Below are positions 1-10,670 of a stretch of 64,000 nucleotides of DNA, piece after piece. Position 1 is the first letter of the stretch, and each line of letters starts with the position of its first letter. The stretch spans positions 6,403,001 through 6,467,000 of the forward strand of contig CM043967.1 in NCBI GenBank assembly GCA_014529385.2, written 5' to 3'. The stretch comes from Adiantum capillus-veneris. Lineage: Eukaryota > Streptophyta > Polypodiopsida > Polypodiales > Pteridaceae. A model generated the notes under the pieces. It did not search any database. It worked only from the letters and a program-made list of their open reading frames with translations, and was not told where the DNA came from. The position numbers and the translations under genes were made by a program.

Positions 1-590
1 ATACCAGAACTCTTGGCTACTGAATGCAAATCCAACAAAGAGCCATGCTTCAATGCTTAAGCTTGCCATCTTCTTCATCTTCATTACTATGGTATTATGC
101 TATGATAATCAAGAAGAGTGATGATAAGTGAGGAACTATTTCTTTCTCCTATGAATGCTTCTTCTTCCTCTTCCCTACCCTCATTCCCTGCTAGCTCTCT
201 CCACCTTTGAAGGTGTTTGAGGCCTTGGGACTAAGGCCGGGGATGGTTAATGATTTTACAAAGTTTATATTATGCTCGTGATGTATGAAATTTTCCATAT
301 TCATTGCATCACCTAGGTCACAAGGAACACAAAGATTGTATTGTACCAAGTCTCTCTAGATGAGAGACTCTATAATACAAAAGCCGGTCCTCAATTGTTA
401 TCAAGTTCTCTAAAATCTCTCTCTTGCAAAAGTATTGTTCATGCCAAGTTAATTAAGTATTATGGTTATGTTAATGCTAATTAAGCTCACTCTCTATGTT
501 CTCAAAGTAGTCTCACAAAAATACTAACTCTAATTCTCTTAATTTCTCTATCCTCAAAGTTCATAGGCCATTTCCATTACAAGATCCATT
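1..590. other. no gene recognised
   Basis: AT-rich sequence with no open frame, domain or repeat that I can support. It lies directly upstream of a protease relic and is probably decayed retroelement DNA, but that is inference only. Confidence 0.4.
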
Positions 591-836
591 ATGTTGACAA
601 AGAAGATTTATTCATCTCGCCAAGATGTTATCCTAGGGGCACCATGGTTTGATTGCATTGTTGCCATTATGAATTCTCTTGAGAGAAAAGTCCTCTCTTC
701 CTATAGAGGCAAGGATAATGCACTACTTGATGTAAATAGTAAGCCACAATGGTTGGCCATCTCCACATCCACTTCCCTTCACGTCCAATCAACCCAATCA
801 CACACACTAATGATTGCAAAATGCACACAACACTAA
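591..836 (+). pseudogene. retropepsin-like remnant of a retrotransposon
   Basis: An 81-codon open frame carries DVILGAPWFD at residues 12-21, followed by a YRGKDNALLDVNS stretch near residues 39-51. A (D/A)VILGxxW(F/L) box followed by a basic-hydrophobic strand is the usual C-terminal half of the aspartic protease in plant Ty3/gypsy polyproteins. The N-terminal half with the D-[ST]-G active site is absent, so this is a fragment. No reverse transcriptase is visible downstream. A similar box occurs on the minus strand at 3.7 and 5.3 kb, suggesting related elements. The family call rests on this motif alone; a chance ORF is possible. Confidence 0.45.
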
Positions 837-849
837 TCCTATCATGAAA

Positions 850-2171
850 CACACTAATCACAAGCACACACACATAGATCTATTGATCACCACACTCCAA
901 TCAAACCTACATTCACACACAAGCAAAGAGGGCAATCACACAAGATTAGAGAGGGATTAGCCACTAATTAGTTATAATCTAGCTAATCAAAGCATCATTA
1001 GCAATCACAAGAAGCATGATAGAGACATAGTAAAAGAGAATTAAGCATTGATTAGTGTTAATCAAGTCACATGAGAAAGAAGAAGCTCAAGGACTCCATA
1101 GCCACACACCTCAAGAGCTCTCACCAAACAATGCTCTCAGCAAATGAGCTTGAGAACCCTAATTTCTTCTACACACTGCCTTATATACCTAGGGTAAAAA
1201 TATGCAATATCCGGACGCCCAAGGCCTTTAGGGCTCCACCACTTACTAAATCTATAACCTAGGCACACTAAATGACCTTTTCTTTACAGCTTGGAACTCC
1301 CATTGAGCTTGCAACACATTAAAATATTACAATGGCTTGAAAAAATTTGGGAATTTACAATACATAATCATTTTGAAAAATGTAAAAAATGTGTAACTCC
1401 AATCTTACTACTTGTTCATGTTGATCTTTGATGTGCATCCATAAGGCTCGTCCTTTAGCAGCTTCTATTAACTGATGTTGACTTAGTTAACATTCCCCCC
1501 TTCCGATTTTAGTGCTCGTCCTTGGGCACTGTTGAAAAGTGTTCGTGGAGGCTGTGGAAGGTTTTGATTGGTTGTTGATGGGCTGATTGTCTTCATTTGT
1601 TGATGAGGTTCAATTTTTTGTAGCATCTTCATTGGTTGGAATATGTCTGTTGTGAGAGATGATGTTGCATTTGTCCGTTGTAATAGCATAATGATGAGCC
1701 TAGTCTTTATTATGAAAACTATGTACAAAAAATAGAATAATGAGGTTCTAAATTAGGGTCTAATACCTGGATGACCAAAGGAAAAAAACCCAGTGGGAAA
1801 AAAGTGCCTTTGGGATACGCGCATTATTGGAGTACTTATTAGCATGAAAAATATTAATAAAGTACTCAAGGGACTATTTGCTGATAGATATGGAATTAAA
1901 AAGACAACAAATATGATAGGGTAGCGTGATGGAACATTTGTTTGCCTATTGTAGTCCACTCAAGGTGCATAGGTGGAAGCAAAAAAGAGTGTGTAATGCA
2001 TATGTCCAATGATGTGACATCCTATTTATGCATACACAAAAATGCATGGAAAACAATATGTTGTGCAAGAAAGATTTTGAGGGGTTCTTCACAAAGATGG
2101 TGTAGCTATAAAAGCATATAGCATGGCTTTGCAAGCTAGTACCCCTTCAAGAATGGTTTTTGTTGTTGAGA
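850..2171. other. no gene recognised
   Basis: Several short frames occur here but none carries a recognisable motif. I see CA-rich stretches near 800-900 and otherwise non-repetitive AT-rich DNA. Confidence 0.4.
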
Positions 2172-3958
2172 ATATGTGCTCTCATCTTACTGTGCATTGT
2201 GCATGAGTGTTGGACTCTATGACACTCTACCATGATTAAGTTAATAGACTTTGACTCTTATGCTCATCTCATCTAGCATGAGCAACACAACTTAGATATG
2301 TTCAACTCTTCTAGCTTGAGCATAAGCCTAATAACTATGACTCTTAGCATAGAGTTTATTAAGACATGAAGCTTTGGGACTAATGCTTTGCTCATTTTAT
2401 GGCTCAACAGCCCCGACTCTGACTATGCCAAAGAGTGTTTTTTGCTCCTTGGCAACTTGAACTTTTACATTCTTGTGCTTACTACAAATATTTCTTCAGG
2501 TAAAAGTAAGCTTGAATCCTCAAAAAGAGGATTAGTAAAGGACCAAGTTGGCATTGAAGGTTTCTTTTGACATACTTGTTTTATCTTCTTTGAATCTGCA
2601 CTCACGTTGGTTGGGTGGTCCTCTTTGACCGTGAAAACTCTATTATTGGTTTGATTCTCCAATTGGGCCTATTGATAGGAGTCTTTGATGTTGTTGTAAA
2701 CCTCTGTTGGCTATTGGAATTTGAATTTTCACTAAGTTTATTGGAAGACTTAGGAATCCAAATCTTTTGAGGACCTTTGTAAATCCTTTGTTGACTTTGC
2801 CTTGCTCTAGGTCTTGTTGAGTTTTTTAGATCTTCATGCATGCCTTGTGTAGTTGCAGTTGGCTTGTGTTTGACCGGTAGCCCAATCTTTGTATAGCCTG
2901 TGTAGAATCCTTGTCCAAAAGGAACATTCTTTGAGATTTGTCTTTGTTCTGTATCCTCTTGAAAGTTGTGGTAGACTTTAACATCTTTCGATGTTGTTCT
3001 GTTGTATACCTACTTCTTAGGTATCCTGGAATATTGTCGAGGTTGATATCTAGTGGGCCTTCTTTCTTGGGAGGGTCTTGTCGTTACTTTCTTTCTTGGG
3101 AGGGTCTTGTCGTTACTTCATATGCTCTAACCTGCGCTTTTGGTACCCATATCTGTATGTTACCTCCATAGTAATCCTATTCTTTTAAGCTCCATTGTGA
3201 TGTTATCCATCCCATGTGTTTGTCTTTCTGTGTTGATTTCATGTCTTTACTCTAAACTGGATCATTGACTTTGACTAAAATGCTCGAAAAAAACACTTTC
3301 TTGAATTTACTTTTCTTTCTTGAGTACTTTGGCTGATATATCTTTGCTTTTTTGGGTGTCTCCTTAGAGGTTTCAATTGGGTTAGCAATTGATTTGAAGA
3401 TTTGAAAGACTAGCTTGCTAGAAGTATCAAATCCACGAGGGTTCTTTGATGTAGAGACATATGATATCACATCTTCTTTGCTAGTCGATGAAAGGTTACT
3501 TTGGCTTTACCTTTGTCTGCAAGATTTGTCTTTGATTCTTGTGACTTCTGCAAATCTGAATCTAGCATTAACGGTATCTATAATTGTTGCTTCCTACCTC
3601 TTGGAAAAGTGAGTATTAGCATTTTATCTTCTTTGTAGGCCTTGTGTTGATCTAACCATTGATGTCCAAGGATGACATCTGCAAGCATTTCCTTTGAAGA
3701 CTTCACCTAAAATTTTAATTTGCTCTTCATGTTGTTGGATGCTAAGGGTAGCAACCATTTCTTTTTGACTTGTAGCCTTACCCATGATTTCTCTATTACC
3801 TGGCTTGCCCCGAGTAATCTCTAGAATGCTCTAGATGTTATCTGCAACCATATTGCAATTTGCTTCTTTATCCAGTAGAGCATTGCATCTGACACTTGCT
3901 CCATTTACACTACTAAAGACTATAGCTATTCTTATTGTTGGTTATATTGAAGATCATC
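2172..3958 (-). repeat. tandem duplication of retroelement relic, copy 1
   Basis: The block starting ATATGTGCTCTCATCTTA at 2172 starts again at 3973 and the two copies stay alignable to their ends. The offset shrinks from about 1801 to about 1661, so copy 2 has lost roughly 140 bp in several deletions. On the minus strand the copy encodes a decayed polyprotein, including a GASVRCNALLDKEANCNM stretch (around 3850-3905) and, further on, an ADVILGHQWLDQ box (around 3650-3700). That order fits a retropepsin domain. The catalytic D-[ST]-G position reads D-K-E. Stops and shifts interrupt the frame. Confidence 0.75.
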
Positions 3959-3972
3959 TTTCATTTACCAAG

Positions 3973-5620
3973 ATATGTGCTCTCATCTTATTGTGCACTG
4001 TGCATGAGTGTTTAACTCTACGACACTCCACCATTGTAAGTTAATAGACTTTGACTCTTATGCTCATCTCATCCAACATGAGTGACACAACTTAGACATG
4101 CTCAACTCTTCCAGCTTGAGCATAAGCCTAATAAATATGACTCTTAGCACAGATTTTATTAAGACATGAAGCTTTGGGACTAATGATTTGCTCATTTTAT
4201 GGCTCAGTAGGCCGACTTTGACTATGCCAAAGAGTGTTTTTTGCACCTTGGCAACTTGACTCTTTACATTCTTGTGCTTAATACAAATATTTATTCAGGT
4301 AAAAGTAACCTTAAATCAAAAAGAGCATTAGTGAAGGACCAAGTTGGCATTGAAGGTTTCTTTTGCCATACCTGTTTTATTATCTATCTGCATTCTTGTT
4401 GGTTGGGTTGTTCTTATTTGACTGTGAAGACTCCATTATCTATTTGATTCTCCAATTAGGTATGTTGATAGGAGTATTTGATGTTGTTGTAGGCCTCTGT
4501 TCACTGTTGGCATTTGGCTTTTGACTAGGAGCATTGGAAGACTTAGGAATCCAGATCTCTTGATGACCTTTGTATCTCCATTGTTGACTTTGCTTCGCTC
4601 TAGGTCTTGTTGAGCTCTTGAGATCTTCATGCAGGTCTAGTGTAGTTGCATTTGGCTTGTGGTTGGCTGGTAGCCAAATCTTTATATAACCTGTGTAGAA
4701 TCCTTGTCCAAGAGGAACATTCTTTGAGATGCATCTTTGTTATGTATCCTCTTGAGAGTTGTGGTAGAGTTTAGCATCTTCCAATGTTGTTCTATTGTAT
4801 ATCTACTTCTTAGGTATCCTAGGATATTGTCAAAGTTGATACCTTATGGGCCTTCTTTCTTGGGAGGGACATGAAGTTACTTCATATGCCCTAACCTGCG
4901 GTTTTGGTACCCATATCTATCTGTTACCTCCATAGTACTCATGTTCCTTTAAGCTCCACTGTGATGTTATCCATCTCATGTGTTTTTCTTTTTGTGTTTA
5001 ATCCAAACCAGATCATTGACTTTGACTAAATTGCTTAGAATAAACATTTGATTGACTTACCTTTGCATTCTTGAGTACTTTGGCTGAAATATCTTTGATT
5101 TGTTGGGTGGATCCTTAGACGTTTTAGTTGGGTCAACAATTGACTTGAAATTTTGAAAGCCTGACTTGCTTGAAGAAGCTGATCCATGAGGGTTGTTTGA
5201 TGTAGAGACATATGATATCACTCCTTTTGTGCTAATTGGTGAAAGTTCCACTTTAGCTTTACCTTTGTTTGCAACATTTGTTTTTTATTCTTGTGACTTT
5301 TGCAGCTCTGAATCTAACCATTGATGTCCAAGGATTACATCTACATACACATCTTTTGAAGACTTTACGTGAAACTTTACTTGCTCTTCATGATTTTGGA
5401 TGCTAAGGGTAGCATCCATTTCTTTTTAACTTGTAGTCTTACCCATGATTTCTCTATTATATGGTTTTCCCTGAGTAATCTCTAGAATGCTTTGGATGTT
5501 GTATGCAACCATATTGCAATTTGCTTCTTTATCTAGTAGAGCATTGCATCTGACACTCGCTCCTTTTGTACTACTGAGAACTATAGCTATTCTTGTTGTT
5601 GGCTCTATTGAAGGTCTTTG
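3973..5620 (-). repeat. tandem duplication of retroelement relic, copy 2
   Basis: Second copy of the block at 2172-3958, in the same orientation. It retains the VILGHQWLD box (minus strand, near 5310-5350) and the ALLDKEANCNM stretch (near 5500-5560). The DKE reading is shared by both copies, so the change from a normal D-[ST]-G triad predates the duplication. The longest intact frame here is the 69-codon minus-strand stretch described separately. Confidence 0.75.
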
Positions 5621-5635
5621 TCTAGATTTTTCCAT
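5426..5635 (-). pseudogene. retropepsin N-terminal half, catalytic triad replaced
   Basis: A 69-codon minus-strand frame contains VRCNALLDKEANCNMVAYNI at residues 28-47. The context (hydrophobic pair, Asp, two residues, Ala/Gly, then NxV/NxI) resembles the start of retroviral-type aspartic proteases, usually ALIDTGA in plant gypsy elements. Here the residues after Asp are Lys-Glu, so a catalytic dimer is not expected. The frame lies on the same strand as the ORFs at 6426-6836 and 7141-7614, and all three are probably pieces of one decayed gag-pol gene transcribed leftwards. Confidence 0.45.
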
Positions 5636-6128
5636 GGTATCATCTTAATCTAATTGTGTCTCTATGGAGAGTGGATTGAGACTTTGTATTCCACTCTGAC
5701 TTACATCAGTTGATTCAGCTGGCAATGTCTGGATCGTTGGACTTCCTATTGCTTCCTGACTTTTTACAATCCCGTTCTTCTTAACTTCTGCCTTTGGTGG
5801 CATTCTCTGCTCAATAGCTTTCGTGGTTGTTCTTTGTTCTGTTTGATCTGCACTTGCTATTGCCTAATTTTCTTTAAGCTCTTCTGAAGTTCTGTTTCAT
5901 GGAGATGAATTTTCTTCAATAAGATCTGCTTTGATATAAGTCTCCATTTTAAATGTGCTTGAGGACCTTGTGATGATGTCCGCAGGTGACTAGTCTTGGT
6001 CTTCATTCTTTACTGAAGACTGCATCTTGTTTCCATAATGTATCTCTAACATCTTCTTGGCCATTGGCATTTCCATTTTGATGTTGTATGGCATATCTTT
6101 TGATGTGATCATGTGGAATTGCGCTATT

Positions 6129-6415
6129 GGGTGAAAGCATGTTAACCTGTCATGCTTTTTCATGTCCCGGACAATGCTAACTAGCAGAATTTTGACATAT
6201 ACTAACTAGTACAATAACTTGAGCTACATCTCCAACATCTATGACATATGATATATCAATAGAAAGCACTTGAAACAAGGAATCCAAATATACAACCTCC
6301 GACAATTTTTGATATTATTTGTAAAAAATTTACCGGACGCCCAACTTTTCGAAGATGTGCTAAGTTGAAACTACTAACTAGCACGAAAAGCGCGACAGGT
6401 TAACATGCTTTCACC
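6129..6415. mobile_element. MITE with about 35-bp terminal inverted repeats
   Basis: The left end reads GGGTGAAAGCATGTTAACCT and continues GTCATGCTTTTTCATG. The right end, reverse-complemented, reads GGGTGAAAGCATGTTAACCT and continues GTCGCGCTTTTCGTG. The terminal repeats are therefore about 35 bp with about four mismatches, and the element is 287 bp with no coding capacity. A TAT trinucleotide borders both sides, but one T/A is ambiguous, so the target duplication is not firm. It sits about 10 bp beyond the end of the minus-strand ORF at 6426-6836, inside the presumed retroelement relic. A related MITE with a similar GGG(T)RAAAGCATGT start lies at about 35.55 kb. Confidence 0.75.
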
Positions 6416-6425
6416 CTATGATGAT

Positions 6426-6836
6426 CTATAAACTTACTTCAATGGTGGTGGAGATGATTCCACAGCATTCTTCTCGTTTGTCTCCAAATATGCTCACAAA
6501 TTCAGGAGCATCTTCCAGCTGTGGTTGGCCACATCTTTTCCAAGTGTGAAAGGACATGAGGTTCTTATCTAGTTGAAAATCTAGCTTTACTTCACTTGAG
6601 AGTTTTTCTTCATTCTCACCAACAACACTGCACTTGAATGTCTTAGGATTTCTTTCTTTTTTGACTGCCTTTGTTGTGGCAGTGTCCTTTGGTTGAGCTT
6701 TATCTACATATTTTTTTTCTTTGACCACCTGCTTTGTTAATGTTGACTTGTATGATTGTGATAGTGTACTATTTGTTTGCAATTGATGAGCATTATCTGC
6801 CTGCATTTGAGTAACCTTTGATCTTAAAATATCCAC
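6426..6836 (-). pseudogene. unrecognised retroelement ORF fragment
   Basis: A 136-codon minus-strand frame, rich in Lys, Gln, Thr and Ser in its first half (residues 1-60), then a more ordered part with WKRCGQPQLEDAPEFVSIF. I do not recognise a domain. It ends TTIEVSL-stop, where the codons read GAAGTAAGT, so a splice donor (GTAAGT) may lie just before the stop. Its position between a larger upstream frame and protease relics on the same strand suggests it is part of a degraded gag-pol polyprotein. An unrelated hypothetical gene cannot be excluded. Confidence 0.35.
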
Positions 6837-7140
6837 TCTACTTTCTGGCAGAATCTGTCTCTTTGGAGGAAATTTTGTTGGTGACCTTTGTGTAGCCTTT
6901 TGGGTTTAGCTTCTATTGATTTTAAATTTTCTATCACCTATTCTGTCAGCTTGAGGCTTTGCATCATCTTCAGATAGTGTTTGACTTCAGTCTTACCATC
7001 CATAGGGGTTTGTACAAGGTCATGAACCTGCTGATATTTGTTACCATGTGCATCTCGATATGTGTAGGTGATCTTGGTCACCTATAATTGTTTGAACACT
7101 ATTGGATTTGTCGGTTTTGACTCTAACATGTGGAGATCAT

Positions 7141-7614
7141 CTAAAACTTTTGTCCGTGATGATCTTCATAGAAGAAATTGTTGCAAATTATGATGGAATC
7201 TAGGTCAATTAGAAACTTCCAACAACCATCTTTCAATGGTTTCTTCTTTGAAGGGGTTTGTTGACTAGAGGCTCCAGGGCTTCTAGCTGACATTGTGGTT
7301 ACTGATATAAGAGCTAATTTTGATGGATTTGCAGTTCCCCCCTTCCTAGGGCGATCACTATAGCCTGCTTCATTGTAAGAGTTCAAAATTGTTTGGCTCT
7401 GGTTTAGTCTCACCTTTTGGGATTGTGAAGGCACACTTTGGGTAGCACTATTGATGTTTGGTATCTGTAAACCTTCTGCATAGTTTCCTATGTATCTTTG
7501 TGAAACATGAGAAATTATTCCCCAAGCCAAGCTGTAGATAGCATTATCTTTGCCTTGATATTGTCTATACCATGGGTCTCCTATGATATGAGCTTCTATG
7601 ATTTCCGAAGCCAA
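7141..7614 (-). pseudogene. unrecognised retroelement ORF fragment
   Basis: A 157-codon minus-strand frame opening MASEIIEAHIIGDPWYRQYQ, followed by QGKDNAIYSLAWG and a Ser/Pro/Lys-rich stretch (about residues 60-125). The IIGDPWYRQYQGKDNA segment resembles the ILGAPWF...YRGKDNA segment at 591-836, which suggests a diverged protease C-terminus. No active-site triad is seen. It is in line with the other minus-strand relic ORFs to its left. Assignment is weak. Confidence 0.35.
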
Positions 7615-7749
7615 GGCATCATAGATTCTACACTTTCATCTATATTTTCGTCTCAAAGTATATGCTCGTTTGGCTACAACGTCAAAGCTTTATTTTCGAT
7701 GGAGGAGATTTTGGCTCTGAATAGATTTCCGCGTTCAGTTGGGTAATAT

Positions 7750-8770
7750 CCTTCAACTCTAGGGAGGATGGGCTATAATAGATTCTTTCCTCTGAAATGA
7801 AACATCCTTTCTTTTTATCACTAGACGCACTTCTATAAGTTGGTATGTGGTCCGTTCAAACACTGGTTGATCCTTTTTGTCCAATTGCCCTTTTTGGTCT
7901 ACATAGTGTGCATACGAATTATGTGTACCATACAATGCTAATAGAATTCTATATGATGTGTCCCTTAGACTCGTGAATGATTGCACACTTGTGGAATGGA
8001 TGCAGAATCATTTGCAAACCTAACAGTCTTTTCAACATTCGGTGATATCTGGACACCTTGACCAAATTAATGCAAGATTTTTTTTTTCAAAGAATCAATT
8101 TTAAGCTTTTCAGGTGTATTGTGCATCTTTATGCTGAAAGAGAATTATTATTTCTCGAGTTTTCCAAAGCACGCCTAAGCCACACTTCTAACAAGGGAAC
8201 ACAAGGACGCCCAATGGGTACCAAAAATATTATGCTAAGTTAGTATAAAGATATTATGACCCATTTTAAATTTGTAATCATATGTATGGATTAGCTTACA
8301 AGTTAAGGTTACCTAGCTTTGGCTTATTCATAATGCCTTTCATGTGAGCCTTTTGAAACCTTAGAAGAGAGAGCCACTCCAAGAGCTAATAATTAAAGAA
8401 CTGCTCAAGTTTAAAGTCCAAGAAGAGATCGTGCACCCAGAGAGCAGTCTACAACATGAAGATAAGGTTTTAAGAAGTGATAAGATTATCCAATCATATC
8501 TATATCTTGTCAAATTTAAGAATTATCTTTTCAAAGATACAAGGTTGATCCAAGACATCTAGCTAAAGGATAATCTAAACCTTGTAAATACTTACAATGA
8601 CTCTTGTCAAAGGTAAGAGCCACGTATGAACAAGTATAGATTTCTTTTAAATGTTCATAATTTTTAAGTGTATGCATACCATGAATCAAGCTTGTGGTGG
8701 ATTAGTCTCTCAAGCACCTAGTAGACCTTTGCAATCTACTATGAAAGATGATTAGGGATATGTAAAGACA
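7750..8770. other. no gene recognised
   Basis: About 1 kb with only short frames and no motif that I can name. It precedes LTR-like sequence that starts near 8775. Confidence 0.35.
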
Positions 8771-8774
8771 TGTT

Positions 8775-9600
8775 TAGAAATCTTTTTGGTCAATCCAGTA
8801 GACGGGCACCCTCCTAGCCAACCACACCTTGCACAAGCCACAAATTTTGAAATAATATCTATTCTATCCTTAGGGAAAAGCCTTGTAGAAGAGTCTATGG
8901 GTTTTGGAGCCAAATGTTGTACACTCCGAGTTGTATTCTTTTGTCATGAGCCAAAAGCTTTGTAAGTCGGCCATTGGCCTTATTAAAAGCCTTAGGTATA
9001 AAGCTCAAAACCCTTAGTTTGAACACAATTGTGACATTATCCAAAGTTTTGAAGATTCTACTCTCAAGAAAGTTGTAATTGATTTTTCTCATGATCTGGT
9101 AATCAAAATTCAATCTAAGAAGTGCATTGTGTTCCTTGTTTACTGCTCTTTTATTTAAGTATTGACCATTTTCAAATTTTTTGTGGTTTGTGACTATATG
9201 TCTATGAGCTATATCTGTAGATTTGAGTGCTTAAATGGTTGGTTTTTGACATTTTGACCATAGGAGAGTGTTTTTATTTAGGGAAACCTATATGGACTAT
9301 ACTGATGTAGCTTTCATGACTTAGACCATGATGGATTGGAATTTTGGTACCTTGTGAGATGATCTTTAAACTTTGTACATGAGTACCCTTAGGCCTAATA
9401 TAGCTTCCCCAAAAATTTTGTTATGATCCAAGTTCATTTGGTTGGCAAAATGGAGTGATGACCTAGAGCAGTGAGATAGGACATAGATAGGTTTTTAGAT
9501 CAGAGTTTGGTCAGTTCTCACTCATAAGCTTTTGATTTTTTTTTGAGGTGTCAATATGTTTTCCTCTTCAACAGGTGCATTTTTTGCAGTTTCTTAAGCT
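8775..9600 (+). repeat. degenerate LTR copy, inverted relative to the LTR at 12.8/22.4 kb
   Basis: Reading rightwards, this block aligns piecewise with the reverse complement of the interrupted LTR at 22467-21995 plus 13273-12841. Shared pieces include TTGGTCAATC then GGGCACCC-TCCTAGCC near 8786-8820, TTTGAGTGCTTAA near 9215-9236, GACCATAGGAGAGTG near 9257-9272 and CATGATGGATTG near 9328. The copy is strongly diverged and its right end is unclear. It lies about 3.2 kb from its partner in opposite orientation, so the two bracket the palindrome cluster at 10.7-12.3 kb. Confidence 0.6.
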
Positions 9601-9805
9601 TGAGCTCGAGTCATCACCCGTAAAGGAACTGTGGGTTCTACCTTAGATCTAGTTGAGAAGGAATTACTCCTACAACGTTCATTGTTTCTTTCCCCTTGTA
9701 GTCTGGATTCTTAGCAAGTGTTGGAGTAGATGGTCACAGAATCCAAAGATTTCTATTTATCGACCCTTGTTTGGACAAGCTCGTGCCAAATGGTCACCTC
9801 CACAT

Positions 9806-10241
9806 TCATAGCATGGTGCTACTTGTTGCATTGCTGGTGATCCAACTGCTGGTTGTTCTTATCTGGTGAGGATGGTCTTTTAACCATACTCTTGATTTTC
9901 TATGAACATGAACGTATTTGCATCCATGGAGTAACGATTTTTTGTCCGTTGTGGTGCATACATGGCTTGAATGTAAGTATTGGGTTCTACACACTTGTAA
10001 AAGATATATCCCCATTGTGAACCTATGCAAACCCTCATGAGCATAATCCATTATAACTCTCATGGATTGGTTGGTTTTGATGAATCTCACATTTGGTTTG
10101 TTGATGAGAGGATGCCACTCCTCTAGGTATTCTCCCAATCCTACTATTATCGGCATTGCAGTGTTTCTTGCATTTTGCATGTCTCTGAGTGGAGTAAAAA
10201 ACCCTAGTGGTGGATGATTTGTCATGGGGGTTAAGGCTCAC
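9806..10241 (-). pseudogene. unrecognised minus-strand ORF region downstream of a retroelement leader
   Basis: Two overlapping minus-strand frames (139 and 68 codons) cover this stretch. The longer contains LRDMQNARNTAMPIIVGLGE and YLEEWHPLINKPNVRF. I recognise no domain. By position it should be the first ORF of the minus-strand retroelement whose primer-binding site is at 12823-12840 and whose leader carries the palindrome cluster. Stops on both sides and the lack of a clear single frame indicate decay. Confidence 0.35.
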
Positions 10242-10670
10242 TCAAAACTCTCAAGATAGTCCTTGACAAGCCCACTTTGGCTTAATGCAACATATCCCTT
10301 TTTGCCCCTGATCAGGTCTCTCAAAAGTTAGGTCTTTGTGGTCCTTTGGTCTTTGAAAACTGGTCTTGGGGTACCCTAAAAGTTTGTAATTATAAAACTT
10401 GAAAAAATTCAGCTCTAAAACCAAGCTTTGCTTGAAATATTTCTTCCTTGCTTTACCTGACTCAATTTGGAGTTGTCTATTAAAAGTTAGAGCAATTTTG
10501 GTGAACTACACTTGAAACAACACTCAAAATAGTCTTAGGACCATGAAAAAGGAACTTTGTCTTGTATCTTGGTCTTTGAAAGGTATTTTTAGCTCAAACT
10601 TGAGATTTGGGATGTCCCTCAAGTACGTTTATAAGATCATCAAATCAGATACCCCCACTATGAAGAGGTA

